From Burkholderia sp. BCC0506 (GTDB lineage: Bacteria; Pseudomonadota; Gammaproteobacteria; Burkholderiales; Burkholderiaceae): a stretch of DNA of 64,000 bases. Each line of letters starts with the position of its first letter. Position 1 is the stretch's first letter. The notes under the pieces are model-generated. The model was not told the origin of the DNA and did no database searches. It saw nothing but the letters and a program-made list of their open reading frames with translations. The DNA lies in contig NZ_CADFEN010000003.1 of assembly GCF_902833145.1 (NCBI RefSeq), positions 62,001 through 126,000 of the forward strand, read 5' to 3'. This document shows positions 36,424 through 45,476 of the stretch, piece after piece. A program made the position numbers and the translations under genes.

Positions 36424-36648
36424 GTGCTTCACACCGCGATTACTGGCGGTCCACACTGCGCGATGAGGAATGGCTGCTAATCGAATGGCCTGAAGGTGAT
36501 GCAGAGCCACTCCAATATTGGCTTTCGACTATGCCCCCCGGACACGACGCTCGAACGTATGGTTCATGTCGCCAAGATGCGCTGGCGTATCGCTGCATAC
36601 ATCGCGCGCAGGCTCCAGCGATGTCCGTTTTGTTCGTCGCCAAAGATT
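36424..36648 (+). pseudogene. IS701-family transposase 3' fragment
   Basis: The frame reads HRDYWRSTLRDEEWLLIEWP then EGDAEPLQYWLSTMPP, typical of IS701/IS4-superfamily transposases. A one-base insertion in the C-run at 36,534-36,539 breaks the frame; the sequence then continues in the next frame as DTTLERMVHVAKMRWRIA. The catalytic N-terminal portion is missing. It marks the right boundary of the island, 20 bp before the peroxidase gene stop. Confidence 0.65.
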
Positions 36649-36668
36649 AATTTATTGACACAGTAAGA

Positions 36669-38009
36669 CTAGTGCCCGGCCGGCGCACCCGTTTGCCGAT
36701 ATCCGTCAGTCAGCGTGCCGAGGAACGCGATCACGTCCTTGATCTCGGCCGCATTCAGCGCCGGCGGGTCGCCGCGCTTGCGGTCGAACGGCGGCTCGCG
36801 GTTGATGTTCGGCCAGTAGCGCTTCGGCAAATCGTCGTAGATCTGCACCTTGCCGTGCACGACCGGGTAGAACTTCTCCGGATGGATGTCGCGCTCGACG
36901 TAGAAGCGCATCACGTCCTCGAGCGAGTGATACACGCCGTTGTGGAAGAACGTCTTGCGCAGCGCGACGTTGCGCAGCGACGGCGTGCGGAACAGCCCGC
37001 AGAATTCGTCGCGCCCCTTCAGGTCGGTGCGTTCCGGGCCGCAGGCGCCGAGATCGTAAAAGCGCGGGTCGCGATTGACGGGCAGCGCGCGGTTGCGCGG
37101 CACCGCGATCGCGATCAGCCCGAAATCGCTGAACTGCGGCGGGCCGCCTTCGAGCGTGCGCTGGCTGATGTGGCAACTCGCGCAGTTGCCCTTCTTCTCG
37201 TCGTTGAACAGTTGCAGCCCGTGCAACTCCGCAGGCGTGAGCTGCGCGCGCCCGGCCAGATATGCGTCGTATTTGCTCGTGTACGGATCGAACAGCGCCG
37301 GCTGCTGCTGGAATGCGTCGAGCGCGCGCAGCACCGCATCGAACGTCGCCCGGTCGTCGCCGAGCACCTGGTCGCCGAACGCCTTGCGGAACGCGTCGGC
37401 ATACGGCGCGGCGCGAACCGCCTTGGCCACCCGCGCCGGCGAACTGCTCATCTCGAACGGCGACGTGAGCGGAATGCGCGCCTGCGCATCGCGCGTATCG
37501 ACGCGACCGTCCCAGGTGAGCCCGCCGGTCGGGCCCGCGTCGACGCTTTCGTCACCTTCGTCCGGCGAATCGTGGAAGTGCTCGCTGAACGGCGGGATAC
37601 CGCGCACGTACTTCAGCGACGGCACCGCGCGAAAGCCGGTACGGTGCATGTCGTCGCCGCCAAGCTGCACGGACAGCGCGTTCGGCGGCCCGAACGCATG
37701 CTCGGCGCTATGGCACGACGCGCACGCAAGCTTGCCGGACCCGGACAGCGACGGATCGAAGAACAGCTGCTTGCCGAGCGCCGTCATCTGCTTCACGCCC
37801 TCGAGCACCTGCGCGCGCGTCTGCGGCTGGTTGGCCGGCGCGACCGCCGGGGCGGCCGGCGCGGCCTGGGCCGCCGGCACGACGGATACGGCCGACGCAT
37901 TCGTGCCGGGCCGTGCATCGCAGCCGGCGAGCGCGGCGACCACCGCCAGCGTCGCCGCGCAGGAGATCAGCGAGCGCGCGGACGCGGAGGATTTCAGGAA
38001 GGTGTGCAT
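36669..38009 (-). CDS. Di-haem cytochrome c peroxidase/MauG-like lipoprotein
   Basis: This 446-residue protein has a lipoprotein signal with lipobox LAGC (Cys30), then two c-type haem sites: CASCH at residues 96-100 and CASCH at 276-280. The surrounding segments (LGKQLFFDPSLSGSGKLACASCHS; LFNDEKKGNCASCHIS; FRTPSLRNVALRKTFFHNG) are typical of bacterial di-haem peroxidases. It reduces hydrogen peroxide with electrons from a c-type donor, or modifies proteins like MauG; it is probably anchored to a membrane facing the periplasm. ATG at 38009 precedes the signal directly. The 3' end abuts the island, and its TAG lies in an ACTAGT sequence near the junction. It is divergent from the phospholipase gene. 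Confidence 0.88.
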   Translation of the reverse strand: MHTFLKSSASARSLISCAATLAVVAALAGCDARPGTNASAVSVVPAAQAAPAAPAVAPANQPQTRAQVLEGVKQMTALGKQLFFDPSLSGSGKLACASCHSAEHAFGPPNALSVQLGGDDMHRTGFRAVPSLKYVRGIPPFSEHFHDSPDEGDESVDAGPTGGLTWDGRVDTRDAQARIPLTSPFEMSSSPARVAKAVRAAPYADAFRKAFGDQVLGDDRATFDAVLRALDAFQQQPALFDPYTSKYDAYLAGRAQLTPAELHGLQLFNDEKKGNCASCHISQRTLEGGPPQFSDFGLIAIAVPRNRALPVNRDPRFYDLGACGPERTDLKGRDEFCGLFRTPSLRNVALRKTFFHNGVYHSLEDVMRFYVERDIHPEKFYPVVHGKVQIYDDLPKRYWPNINREPPFDRKRGDPPALNAAEIKDVIAFLGTLTDGYRQTGAPAGH

Positions 38010-38232
38010 CGTCGTTGTTCTGGTCGCGGTGGGCAATCGGCCGGAGCTTATGTCAGTTCCGTGACCGCTGGATGACGTTCGACCGACAGTCAATTGAAAG
38101 CGCCCCTACACCCCGCTGTCAAATCGGTTCCAGATAATGCGCGCAGCCGGGCGGGACCGCGAGGTTCGTGCGCCGGCCCTCCCGCCACCCGGTTCCCACA
38201 CGCGACCAACGACGAATGAGAGAGAACATCGC

Positions 38233-39819
38233 ATGAAGAAGCACGCCTGGATTCGCTACACGCCGATCGCCCTCGCGGCCGCGCTCAGCCTGACCGCCTG
38301 CGGCGGCGACGACGTCACGCAGCAGGGCCTGTCGGCCGTCAAGAACGTCGTCGTGATCTACGCGGAAAACCGCAGCTTCGACAACCTGTACGGCAACTTC
38401 CCCGGCGCGAACGGTCTGCAGAACGCGACGGCCGCGAACTCGGTGCAGAAGGATCGCGACGGCTCGACGATGGCGACGCTGCCGAAGATCTGGGGCGGCC
38501 TGACCGCGACCGGCATCACGCCGGCGGTGACCGAGGCGATGACGGCGAACCTGCCGAACGCGCCGTTCGCGATCGACGATCCGAACGGCTTCAACCAGTC
38601 GATGAGCATCGCGACGCGCGACATCGTGCACCGCTTCTACCAGGACCAGATGCAGATCAACGGCGGCAAGAACGACATGTACGCCGCATGGACCGACGCG
38701 GGCGGCCTGACGATGGGCCACTACACGGCCGATCCGTCGAAGCTGCCGCTGTGGAAGATCGCGCAGCAGTACGTGCTGGCCGACAACTTCTTCATGGGCG
38801 CGTTCGGCGGTTCGTTCCTGAACCACCAGTACCTGATCTGCGCGTGCGCGCCGTACTACCCGAACGCGGACAAGAGCCCGGCGGCCGGCAAGATCGCGGT
38901 GCTGAACGCGGACGGCAAGTCGCTGAAGGTCGCGACGAATTCGCCGGCCTCCGCGCTGAGCGGCCCGCCGAAGTTCGTCAACGACGGCGCGCTGACGCCC
39001 GACTTCTACGGTGTCAACACGATGCAGCCGGCGTATCAGCCGAGCGGCAACAAGGCGGCCGCGGGCGGCGACCCGCTGCTCGCCGACCCGGCCAATCCGT
39101 CGACGATGCCGCCGCAGACGGCGACCAACATCGGCGACCTGCTGACCAACGCCGGCGTGTCGTGGGCATGGTATGGCGGCGCATGGGGCCAGGCGCTGCA
39201 GGCGAGCCAGAACGGCACGTCGAACGTGATCTACGGCGCCGATCTGTCGACGCCGAACTTCCAGCCGCACCACCAGCCGTTCAACTACTTCGCGAACCAG
39301 GCGCCGGGCACCGCGAGCCGCGCGCAGCACCTGCTCGACGGCGGCGCGAACGGGGCCGAGTTCATCAAGGCGATCGATGCGGGCACGCTGCCGCAAGTTG
39401 CGTTCTACAAGCCGCAGGGCAACCTGAACGAGCACCCGGGCTACACGGACGTCACGTCCGGCGACCAGCACATCGCCGACGTGATCGCGCACCTGCAGGC
39501 CAGCCCGCAGTGGAAGAACATGGTCGTGGTCGTCACGTACGACGAAAACGGCGGCTTCTGGGATCACGCCGCGCCGCCGACCGCGGACCGCTGGGGCCCG
39601 GGCACGCGCATTCCGGCGCTGATCGTGTCGCCGTTCGCGAAGAAGGGCTTCGTCGACCACACGCAGTACGACACGGGCTCGATCCTGCGCTTCATCACGC
39701 GCCGCTTCTCGCTGCCGCGCCTCGCGGGCCTGCAGCAACGCGACGACGCGCTGAAGGCGAACGGTTCGCAGCCGATGGGCGACCTGACGAACGCGCTCGC
39801 GCTGTCGCCGAACCTGTAA
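38233..39819 (+). CDS. acpA: AcpA-type phospholipase C / acid phosphatase lipoprotein
   Basis: This 528-residue protein belongs to the AcpA/phospholipase C phosphoesterase family. A lipobox LTAC places the acylated Cys at residue 23. The catalytic region starts VIYAENRSFDNLYGNFPG near residue 45, with the conserved Glu-Asn pair. Metal and nucleophile motifs appear in GGSFLNHQYLICACAP, NEHPGYTDVTSGDQHIADVI and VVTYDENGGFWDHAAPP. The enzyme is exported and releases phosphate from phospholipids or phosphomonoesters. ATG at 38233 is followed by MKKHAWIRYTP; upstream in-frame codons lack a start signal. It is followed by a strong terminator. Direct operon partners are absent. Confidence 0.85.
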   Translation: MKKHAWIRYTPIALAAALSLTACGGDDVTQQGLSAVKNVVVIYAENRSFDNLYGNFPGANGLQNATAANSVQKDRDGSTMATLPKIWGGLTATGITPAVTEAMTANLPNAPFAIDDPNGFNQSMSIATRDIVHRFYQDQMQINGGKNDMYAAWTDAGGLTMGHYTADPSKLPLWKIAQQYVLADNFFMGAFGGSFLNHQYLICACAPYYPNADKSPAAGKIAVLNADGKSLKVATNSPASALSGPPKFVNDGALTPDFYGVNTMQPAYQPSGNKAAAGGDPLLADPANPSTMPPQTATNIGDLLTNAGVSWAWYGGAWGQALQASQNGTSNVIYGADLSTPNFQPHHQPFNYFANQAPGTASRAQHLLDGGANGAEFIKAIDAGTLPQVAFYKPQGNLNEHPGYTDVTSGDQHIADVIAHLQASPQWKNMVVVVTYDENGGFWDHAAPPTADRWGPGTRIPALIVSPFAKKGFVDHTQYDTGSILRFITRRFSLPRLAGLQQRDDALKANGSQPMGDLTNALALSPNL

Positions 39820-39873
39820 TCGTCTCGCGCTCAACTCGAACGGGCCGGTCGCACGGCCGGCCCGGACGAACGA

Positions 39874-39902
39874 AGGACGGCCCCGCGGGGCCGTCCTTTT
39901 TT
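39874..39902. terminator. Intrinsic terminator after acpA
   Basis: AGGACGGCCCC and GGGGCCGTCCT form an 11-bp stem followed by six T residues on the plus strand. A second, weaker hairpin (CGGGCCGG/CCGGCCCG) lies 10 bp upstream. The porin gene ends 30 bp later on the other strand, so the structure separates convergent genes. Confidence 0.9.
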
Positions 39903-39931
39903 CATGCCGAACGCGCTGCCGCGCGGCCGCG

Positions 39932-41479
39932 TCACCACCCGTACTTCAGCTCGACGCCGACATAGTCCGCGTTGTGCCCGCCCGCCTGCCGGATCGCGTC
40001 ACCGACCTGGAAATGCACGGCCTCGACCGCGCCGATCAGGTTCGCGGCGATCGTCCAGTCCGCGCGCAACTGCACGTACATGCCCGTCCACGACCCGCCC
40101 TTGCCCGCCGTGCCCGGCACCGGGATGTTCGGCTGCTGATAGACGGCGTCGCCGGTCGTCTCGCGCCACTGGAAACCGAGCGCGCCGAGCAACGACAGGT
40201 TCGGCGACGGTTTCAGCGTCACGGACGGCTTCACGTGGATCAGGTTCGCGTAGCTCGTATAGCCGGCCAGCGTGAAGTAATAGCCGTTCGGAAACAGCGG
40301 GTTGAACGTGCCAATGCGGCCGTCGTGCGGATGCCGGTCGCCCGACGCCGCGTCGACCTGCAGCGCGATGCGCGGCGACCACGGCGCATCGAGCCTGTAG
40401 CCGGCGATCGAACCGACGGCCCACGCGCCGATCGTCGCATGGCCGACCGTGCCGGTCTGCAGCATCGTTTCGAGATCCCAGTCGAAACGCCCGTGCGTGC
40501 CCGTGTAGCGAACGTCCCATACGTCGCGATGCTCGGGGCCGCTCGCATCGAGGAACCGTGCGTTGCCGCGGTTGTAGCGCGACCAGTAGCCGGACAGGTC
40601 GCCCGGCCCGACCGACTGCCGCTCGACGCGCACGCCGCTGAACGTGAGATCGCGATTCGATACGTCGTCGAAATCGGACGCGTTGCGGTTCTGCACCGGC
40701 TGCGTCGCATAGCCGATGAAGCGCCACTTGCCGTATTCGTAGTCGGCCCACACCGCATCGAACGCGAGCCGCACGTTCGGGCCGTCGCGCGTGGCGATGA
40801 AGCGCTGCAGGTCGAACGCCATCTCCTGCCGGCCGACGCGGAACTTGAACGTGCCGCTGCCGAGCGCGCCCGTGTAGGTCGCGAATGCCTGTTCGAGATC
40901 GAGCGGGTTCCGGTCGACGGGCGACACCGTGTTCTTGCCGAATGCGCGTGCGTCCTGCAACTGCGCGAAGAACTGCCAATGCTGGCCAAGATGCGCATCG
41001 GCGTGCACTTCGACGCGCTGGATCAGGTACGTATCCGATTGCGCGGAGCCGATGCCGAACAGCGGTGCGTCGTTGGTCTCGAGCCGCTCGCGCAGGTTCA
41101 CGCCGAGCGACAGATAGGAGGACGGATCGTTGCCGAGCGGGATGTATTTCAATCCGTCGAGCGGCGCACGCGGCACGCAAGGATTCGCGAGTACCGACCA
41201 GTCTTCCTGCCAGCGGTTGAACAGCACCGCCGGCCGCTTGGCCGTGCAGGTCGATGCGGTGGCGGATGCGGGCGTCGATGTCGAGGTCGACGTCGAACCG
41301 GATGGCATCGCCGAAGCCGACGTCGAAGCCGAACCCGACGACGCGGCCGAAGCCGATGTCGGCTCGGTTTGCGCGAATGCGGCATCGGCGCCCGCGCACA
41401 ACAGCCCCGCGATGATCGACACGCGCGCGGCCCGCTCGAAGCGACGGCCGTGAGGCCTGCCCTGCCCTCTGCCGATCAT
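39932..41479 (-). CDS. AlgE-like outer-membrane porin (alginate export family)
   Basis: This 515-residue protein has an export signal near residues 15-40 (RAARVSIIAGLLCAGADAAFAQ). A 40-residue Ser/Thr/Ala-rich linker (SASAASSGSASTSASAM...) follows, and then a beta-barrel domain resembling the alginate-export family. The barrel starts LNRWQEDWSVLANP and contains typical LRERLETNDAPLFG, LQDARAFGKNTVSPVDRNPLDLEQAFA and GRQEMAFDLQRFIATRDGPN strands, ending in the aromatic ELKYGW. Such porins exchange small polar solutes. The ATG (41479) overlaps the DUF1275 stop by 4 bp and sits 6 bp after AGGAG. It is the last gene of the leftward operon. Confidence 0.82.
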   Translation of the reverse strand: MIGRGQGRPHGRRFERAARVSIIAGLLCAGADAAFAQTEPTSASAASSGSASTSASAMPSGSTSTSTSTPASATASTCTAKRPAVLFNRWQEDWSVLANPCVPRAPLDGLKYIPLGNDPSSYLSLGVNLRERLETNDAPLFGIGSAQSDTYLIQRVEVHADAHLGQHWQFFAQLQDARAFGKNTVSPVDRNPLDLEQAFATYTGALGSGTFKFRVGRQEMAFDLQRFIATRDGPNVRLAFDAVWADYEYGKWRFIGYATQPVQNRNASDFDDVSNRDLTFSGVRVERQSVGPGDLSGYWSRYNRGNARFLDASGPEHRDVWDVRYTGTHGRFDWDLETMLQTGTVGHATIGAWAVGSIAGYRLDAPWSPRIALQVDAASGDRHPHDGRIGTFNPLFPNGYYFTLAGYTSYANLIHVKPSVTLKPSPNLSLLGALGFQWRETTGDAVYQQPNIPVPGTAGKGGSWTGMYVQLRADWTIAANLIGAVEAVHFQVGDAIRQAGGHNADYVGVELKYGW

Positions 41480-42174
41480 GCATGCTCCTGCGTGCGAGTG
41501 CCGGCCGCCTGCCCCGCGCACAGGGCAAGCGTCGCGAGCGCGCCGACCGGCGCGAGCAGCGCGAGAAACCCGACGTAGCGAAAGCCGAGCGCCCCGCATG
41601 CCGCGCCCAGCGCGAACGCGACGATCGCCGGCAGCATCTTCGCGAAGCGTGCACGCGCGGTTGCGCGCACGCTGTCCGCCGTGCCGGGCGACAGCATGTC
41701 GACGGCATCGAGAATCGCCTGCGTGACGTTGCCGGTCATCACCGTGTTCGGCACGCCGCCCGCGCGCGCAATCACGCGCGGATGCGCGTTCTGCACGCCC
41801 ATCGCGAACGTCCCGACGATGCCGGCCACCAGCGCCGCCAGGCTGTCGGGCTGCGTGACGGGCGTCGCCCACACGCCGGCCGCGCAGAAGCCGAGCAGCA
41901 GCACGGCCTGCACCGCGTGCAGTGCGCGCGCGCCCTGCCACGCCGGCCGCGCGGCCATCGACCGCGCGATCAGGCTGCTCGCGATCACGCCGCACACGAA
42001 CGCCGGAAACACGCTGAGCTTCAGCACGACGCCCTGGCCGAAGCCCGCGATGCCCGCGCCGATCAGCACGAAGTTGCCGGTCACGTGCGCGGTGAACAGC
42101 CCGAACAGCGCGACGAAGCTCAGCGTGTCGACGAAGCCGGCGACCGCGGCAAGGATCGTGTCCTCGTGCTTCAT
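41476..42174 (-). CDS. DUF1275 (YoaK-like) membrane protein
   Basis: This 232-residue protein has about six hydrophobic segments and the DUF1275 hallmarks GFVDTLSFVALFGLFTAHVTGNFVLIGAG at the N-terminus and GVQNAHPRVIARAGGVPNTVMTGNVTQ in the middle. The TGN motif occurs in both halves, suggesting an internal repeat. The function of the family is unknown. It overlaps its neighbours by 4 bp at each end (ATGA), so translation is tightly coupled to the VOC and porin genes. Confidence 0.85.
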   Translation of the reverse strand: MKHEDTILAAVAGFVDTLSFVALFGLFTAHVTGNFVLIGAGIAGFGQGVVLKLSVFPAFVCGVIASSLIARSMAARPAWQGARALHAVQAVLLLGFCAAGVWATPVTQPDSLAALVAGIVGTFAMGVQNAHPRVIARAGGVPNTVMTGNVTQAILDAVDMLSPGTADSVRATARARFAKMLPAIVAFALGAACGALGFRYVGFLALLAPVGALATLALCAGQAAGTRTQEHA

Positions 42175-43085
42175 CGCGCCGCGCTCGCGTGGATCTCGGC
42201 GACGTAGCCGCCCGGGAACTGCACGAGCGCCGCGTCGCGGCCATCGGACCTGAACGGCGGCACGAGCACCGTCACGCCCGCGGCTTCGGCCTGCTTCAGC
42301 GTCGCGGCGAGATCGGGCACTTCGTAGCCCGTCATCTCGCGACCGAACGGGTAAGGCAGATGGCCGTCGGTCACCAGCACGGTCATCTTGCCGAAGCCCG
42401 ATTCGATGCGAATGCGACGATACGTATCGCCCGGCCGGCCGATTTCGACGCCCGGCGCCTTCGGGTCGTCGGACACCACCTTGCCTGTCGAGAACTTGAC
42501 GAAGTCGTGCACGAACTTGCGCACGCTTTGCGGCGACACGTACACGCGATTCTCGGGGACGGTCTGCAGCGCGTCGTACTGCGGCGCCTGCGTATGCCAG
42601 TAGAGCTGCATCTTCACGTCGCCCGCCCACGCGATGATCGCGTCGCGGCCGATCGGATCGGGAAACGTGTCGACGATCACGTCGGCGCCGTGCTCGCGCG
42701 CGGACTTCACGACGACGTCCATGTCGGTCACGAGATAACCCGTGCGCTCCGCGCAGAACGGATATGGAATCGGCGTCTTGAAGCCAAATACCGAAATCGT
42801 GCCGACCGGCGTGAGCACGAGCTGCGACATCGTCTGGCTCGGCGTCGGCGTGACCTGGAACACGCCCTGCTTCGACTTCTTGCCGCCGAAAGTCGCGACG
42901 AAGCTGTCGGTGAAGCGGTCGAAGTCTTCGGGCGCGACGCACACGTGCGTCGTGTCGTACTGCGGACCGACGGCCACCGCGGGCGCGACGGCCGGCGGCA
43001 CCGGCGGTTTCGCGAACGTCACGGGAGCGACGGCAAGGCCGCCCGCGAGCATCGCGGCGAGCAGCACGGAACGAATGGATTTCAT
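42171..43085 (-). CDS. Exported VOC (glyoxalase/dioxygenase-like) protein with two repeats
   Basis: This 304-residue protein has a signal peptide (MKSIRSVLLAAMLAGGLAVAPVTFA) and two VOC-type modules. The first starts YDTTHVCVAPEDFDRFTDSFVATFGG and the second NRVYVSPQSVRKFVHDFVKFSTG, each followed by beta strands. This beta-alpha-beta3 repeat is used by glyoxalase, extradiol dioxygenase and related enzymes. Candidate metal ligands include the His of THVCV and the Glu of VAEIHASAAR near the C-terminus, but their pairing is not certain. Export of a VOC protein is unusual and implies chemistry in the periplasm. It is coupled to the DUF1275 gene by a 4-bp overlap. Confidence 0.75.
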   Translation of the reverse strand: MKSIRSVLLAAMLAGGLAVAPVTFAKPPVPPAVAPAVAVGPQYDTTHVCVAPEDFDRFTDSFVATFGGKKSKQGVFQVTPTPSQTMSQLVLTPVGTISVFGFKTPIPYPFCAERTGYLVTDMDVVVKSAREHGADVIVDTFPDPIGRDAIIAWAGDVKMQLYWHTQAPQYDALQTVPENRVYVSPQSVRKFVHDFVKFSTGKVVSDDPKAPGVEIGRPGDTYRRIRIESGFGKMTVLVTDGHLPYPFGREMTGYEVPDLAATLKQAEAAGVTVLVPPFRSDGRDAALVQFPGGYVAEIHASAAR

Positions 43086-43111
43086 CACGGGATTTCCTGA
43101 TTGTTGCATCG

Positions 43112-43564
43112 TCATCGAATGGAGCGGCCAGCATCGGCCGGTTGCCGCGCATCGTCGAGCACGGTCGCGAGCACGAGTGCCGCGATCAGCCCGAGATGCT
43201 CGAAAAAGCTGTTGAGCGCCATGAAGTGCTCGGCGCCCGAACGGTTCCAGAAATCGTTCGCCACGACCATCGCGACCAGCGTCAGCATGCCGAGGCTGCC
43301 GGCGCCGAGCCACGTGAAGCGGCGCAACACCACGCACAGCGAGCCGGCGATCTCGACCGCGATCGCGAGCGCGGCCCACAGCGCGGCCGGATGCAGGCCG
43401 AAATGCGCCTGCTCCGCGACCGCGCCCTGGAAATCGAGCGCCTTCGCGACGCCGCCGAGCAGATAGGCGGACACCAGCGCGAGGCGCGCGAGCGGCAGGA
43501 CCCACGGCTGCGCGAGCAGCGCGCGGACCCGCGCGGGGGTGCCGTAGACGGTGCGCGTCGTCAT
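43112..43564 (-). CDS. DoxX-like membrane protein
   Basis: This 150-residue protein has four hydrophobic segments: LARLALVSAYLLGGVAKALDF, LWAALAIAVEIAGSLCVVL, AGSLGMLTLVAMVVANDFW and FFEHLGLIAALVLATVL. The order and the short polar links fit the DoxX/DUF4870-like family of redox- or thiol-linked membrane proteins. ATG at 43564 lies one base after the amidohydrolase stop region. It is the middle gene of the leftward six-gene run. Confidence 0.75.
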   Translation of the reverse strand: MTTRTVYGTPARVRALLAQPWVLPLARLALVSAYLLGGVAKALDFQGAVAEQAHFGLHPAALWAALAIAVEIAGSLCVVLRRFTWLGAGSLGMLTLVAMVVANDFWNRSGAEHFMALNSFFEHLGLIAALVLATVLDDARQPADAGRSIR

Positions 43565-43565
43565 G

Positions 43566-45458
43566 TCAGACCGCCCAGCACGAACAGCCGAACGCGCCCC
43601 AGAAGCCCTTCGCATCCGACGTCGGCAACGCGCGGCCCCACGCACTCGCATGCGCATGCCCGTGTACGTTGCATGCGCTCGAACAGCCGCACGCCGCGGC
43701 GAGCGCCGCCGCGCGCTGCAACGGCGCACCGTCGCGCTGCGTCGCGCCCCAGCCGCCATAGCCGCCGTATTCGCGCACCGGCGACCAGTCGGGCATCGCC
43801 GGCGGAATCGGCGCGTCGTGCGATGCGAACGGCCCCGCGCCCCACACGATCCTGCCGCCGACCACCGTCAGCAACGCGCTCGTGTCGACGATATCGTCCT
43901 CCGCGCACGTGAAGAAATCGCGATCCGGGACCATCAGGTCGGCGAGCTGCCCGACCGCGATCCGGCCTTTCTTCCCTTCCTCGTTCGAGAACCACGTCAC
44001 GTACTCGGTCCACATCCGCAGCGCGGTTTCGCGATCGAGCAGGTTGCGCTGCGGATACAGGCGCAAGCCGCCGACCGTCTTGCCGCTCACGAGCCACGCG
44101 AGCGACACCCACGGGTTGTACGACGCCACGCGCGTCGCGTCGGTGCCGGCCGACACCTTGAGTCCCTTGGCGAGCATCTTCGCCACCGGCGGCGTCGCCT
44201 CCGCGGCCTGCGCGCCGTAACGCTCGACGAAGTACTCGCCCTGATACGCCATCCGGTGCTGCACCGCGATGCCGCCGCCGAGCGCGGCGATGCGGTCCAT
44301 CGATTGCTCGGAGACGGTTTCCGCATGATCGAAGAACCAGTTCAGCCCGTCGAGCGGAATGTCGCGGTTCACCTTCTCGAACACGTCGAGCGCGCGGCTG
44401 ATCGTTTCGTCGTAGGTCGCGTGCATGCGCCACGGCCAGCGGTTCTGCGCGAGCACGCGCACGACGCCTTCGAGATCGTCTTCCATCTGCGCGGGCAGGT
44501 CCGGCCGCGCGACGCGGAAGTCCTCGAAATCCGCTGCGGAAAACACCAGCATCTCGCCCGCGCCGTTGTGGCGGAAGTAATCGGTGCCGTCGTGATACAC
44601 GACGCTCTTCGTCCAGTTCACGAAGTCTTCCTTCTCCGCATTCGGCTTCTGCGTGAACAGGTTGTATGCGATCCGGATCGTCATCTCGCCCGCGTCGTGC
44701 AGCTTGCGGATCACTTCGTAGTCGTCCGGATAGTTCTGCGAGCCGCCGCCCGCGTCGATCACGCCCGTCACGCCGAGCCGGTTCAGCTCGCGCATGAAGT
44801 GGCGCGTCGAGTTGTACTGGTAGTCGAACGGCAGCTTCGGGCCCTTCGCGAGCGTCGCGTAGAGGATCGTCGCGTTCGGGTTCGCGAGCAGCAGCCCGGT
44901 CGGGTTGCCCGCGTCGTCGCGCAGGATCGTGCCGCCCGGCGGCTCGGGCGTGTCCTTCGTGTAGCCGACCACCCGCAGCGCGGCCGCGTTCAGCAGCGCG
45001 CGGTCGTACAGGTGCAGGATGAACACGGGCGTATCGGGCGCGACTGCATTGAGTTCGTCGATCGTCGGCAGCCGTTTCTCCGCGAACTGGTGTTCGGTGA
45101 AGCCGCCCACCACGCGCACCCATTGCGGCGCCGGCGTGATCGCGACCTGACGCTTGAGCATCTCCATCGCGACCGCGAGCGAGCGCACGCCGTCCCAGCG
45201 CAGTTCCAGGTTGTAGTTCAGGCCGCCGCGAATCACGTGCGTGTGGTTGTCGATCAGGCCCGGCAGCACGGTGCGGCCGCCGAGATCGACGACCTTCGTC
45301 GCGCGGCCCGCGAGCGGCACGATCTCCGCGTTGCCGCCGACCGCGACGAAGCGGCCGTCCTTGATCGCGACGGCGCTGGCGACGGGGTTCGCACGGTCGA
45401 GCGTCGTGATGCGCCCGTTGTGCAGGATGAGATCGGGTGAGGTATCGGTTGCGCTCAT
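43566..45458 (-). CDS. Amidohydrolase, YtcJ-like, with a cysteine-rich C-terminus
   Basis: This 630-residue metal-dependent hydrolase carries the family N-terminus VVDLGGRTVLPGLIDNHTHVIRGG, where HTH supplies two zinc ligands (near residues 72-74). Further ligands are expected in HATYDETISRALDVFEKVN, FFDHAETVSEQSMDRIAAL and GTDATRVASYNPWVSL. YtcJ-type enzymes remove acyl or formyl groups from diverse amides; the substrate is unknown. The last ~45 residues are odd: several closely spaced cysteines in ACGCSSACN and FGCSCWAV with a HGHAHASAW stretch between. They could bind a metal or tether the protein. The gene is 18 bp from the XapX gene. Confidence 0.83.
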   Translation of the reverse strand: MSATDTSPDLILHNGRITTLDRANPVASAVAIKDGRFVAVGGNAEIVPLAGRATKVVDLGGRTVLPGLIDNHTHVIRGGLNYNLELRWDGVRSLAVAMEMLKRQVAITPAPQWVRVVGGFTEHQFAEKRLPTIDELNAVAPDTPVFILHLYDRALLNAAALRVVGYTKDTPEPPGGTILRDDAGNPTGLLLANPNATILYATLAKGPKLPFDYQYNSTRHFMRELNRLGVTGVIDAGGGSQNYPDDYEVIRKLHDAGEMTIRIAYNLFTQKPNAEKEDFVNWTKSVVYHDGTDYFRHNGAGEMLVFSAADFEDFRVARPDLPAQMEDDLEGVVRVLAQNRWPWRMHATYDETISRALDVFEKVNRDIPLDGLNWFFDHAETVSEQSMDRIAALGGGIAVQHRMAYQGEYFVERYGAQAAEATPPVAKMLAKGLKVSAGTDATRVASYNPWVSLAWLVSGKTVGGLRLYPQRNLLDRETALRMWTEYVTWFSNEEGKKGRIAVGQLADLMVPDRDFFTCAEDDIVDTSALLTVVGGRIVWGAGPFASHDAPIPPAMPDWSPVREYGGYGGWGATQRDGAPLQRAAALAAACGCSSACNVHGHAHASAWGRALPTSDAKGFWGAFGCSCWAV

Positions 45459-45476
45459 GAAATGTCCTCGATGTGC

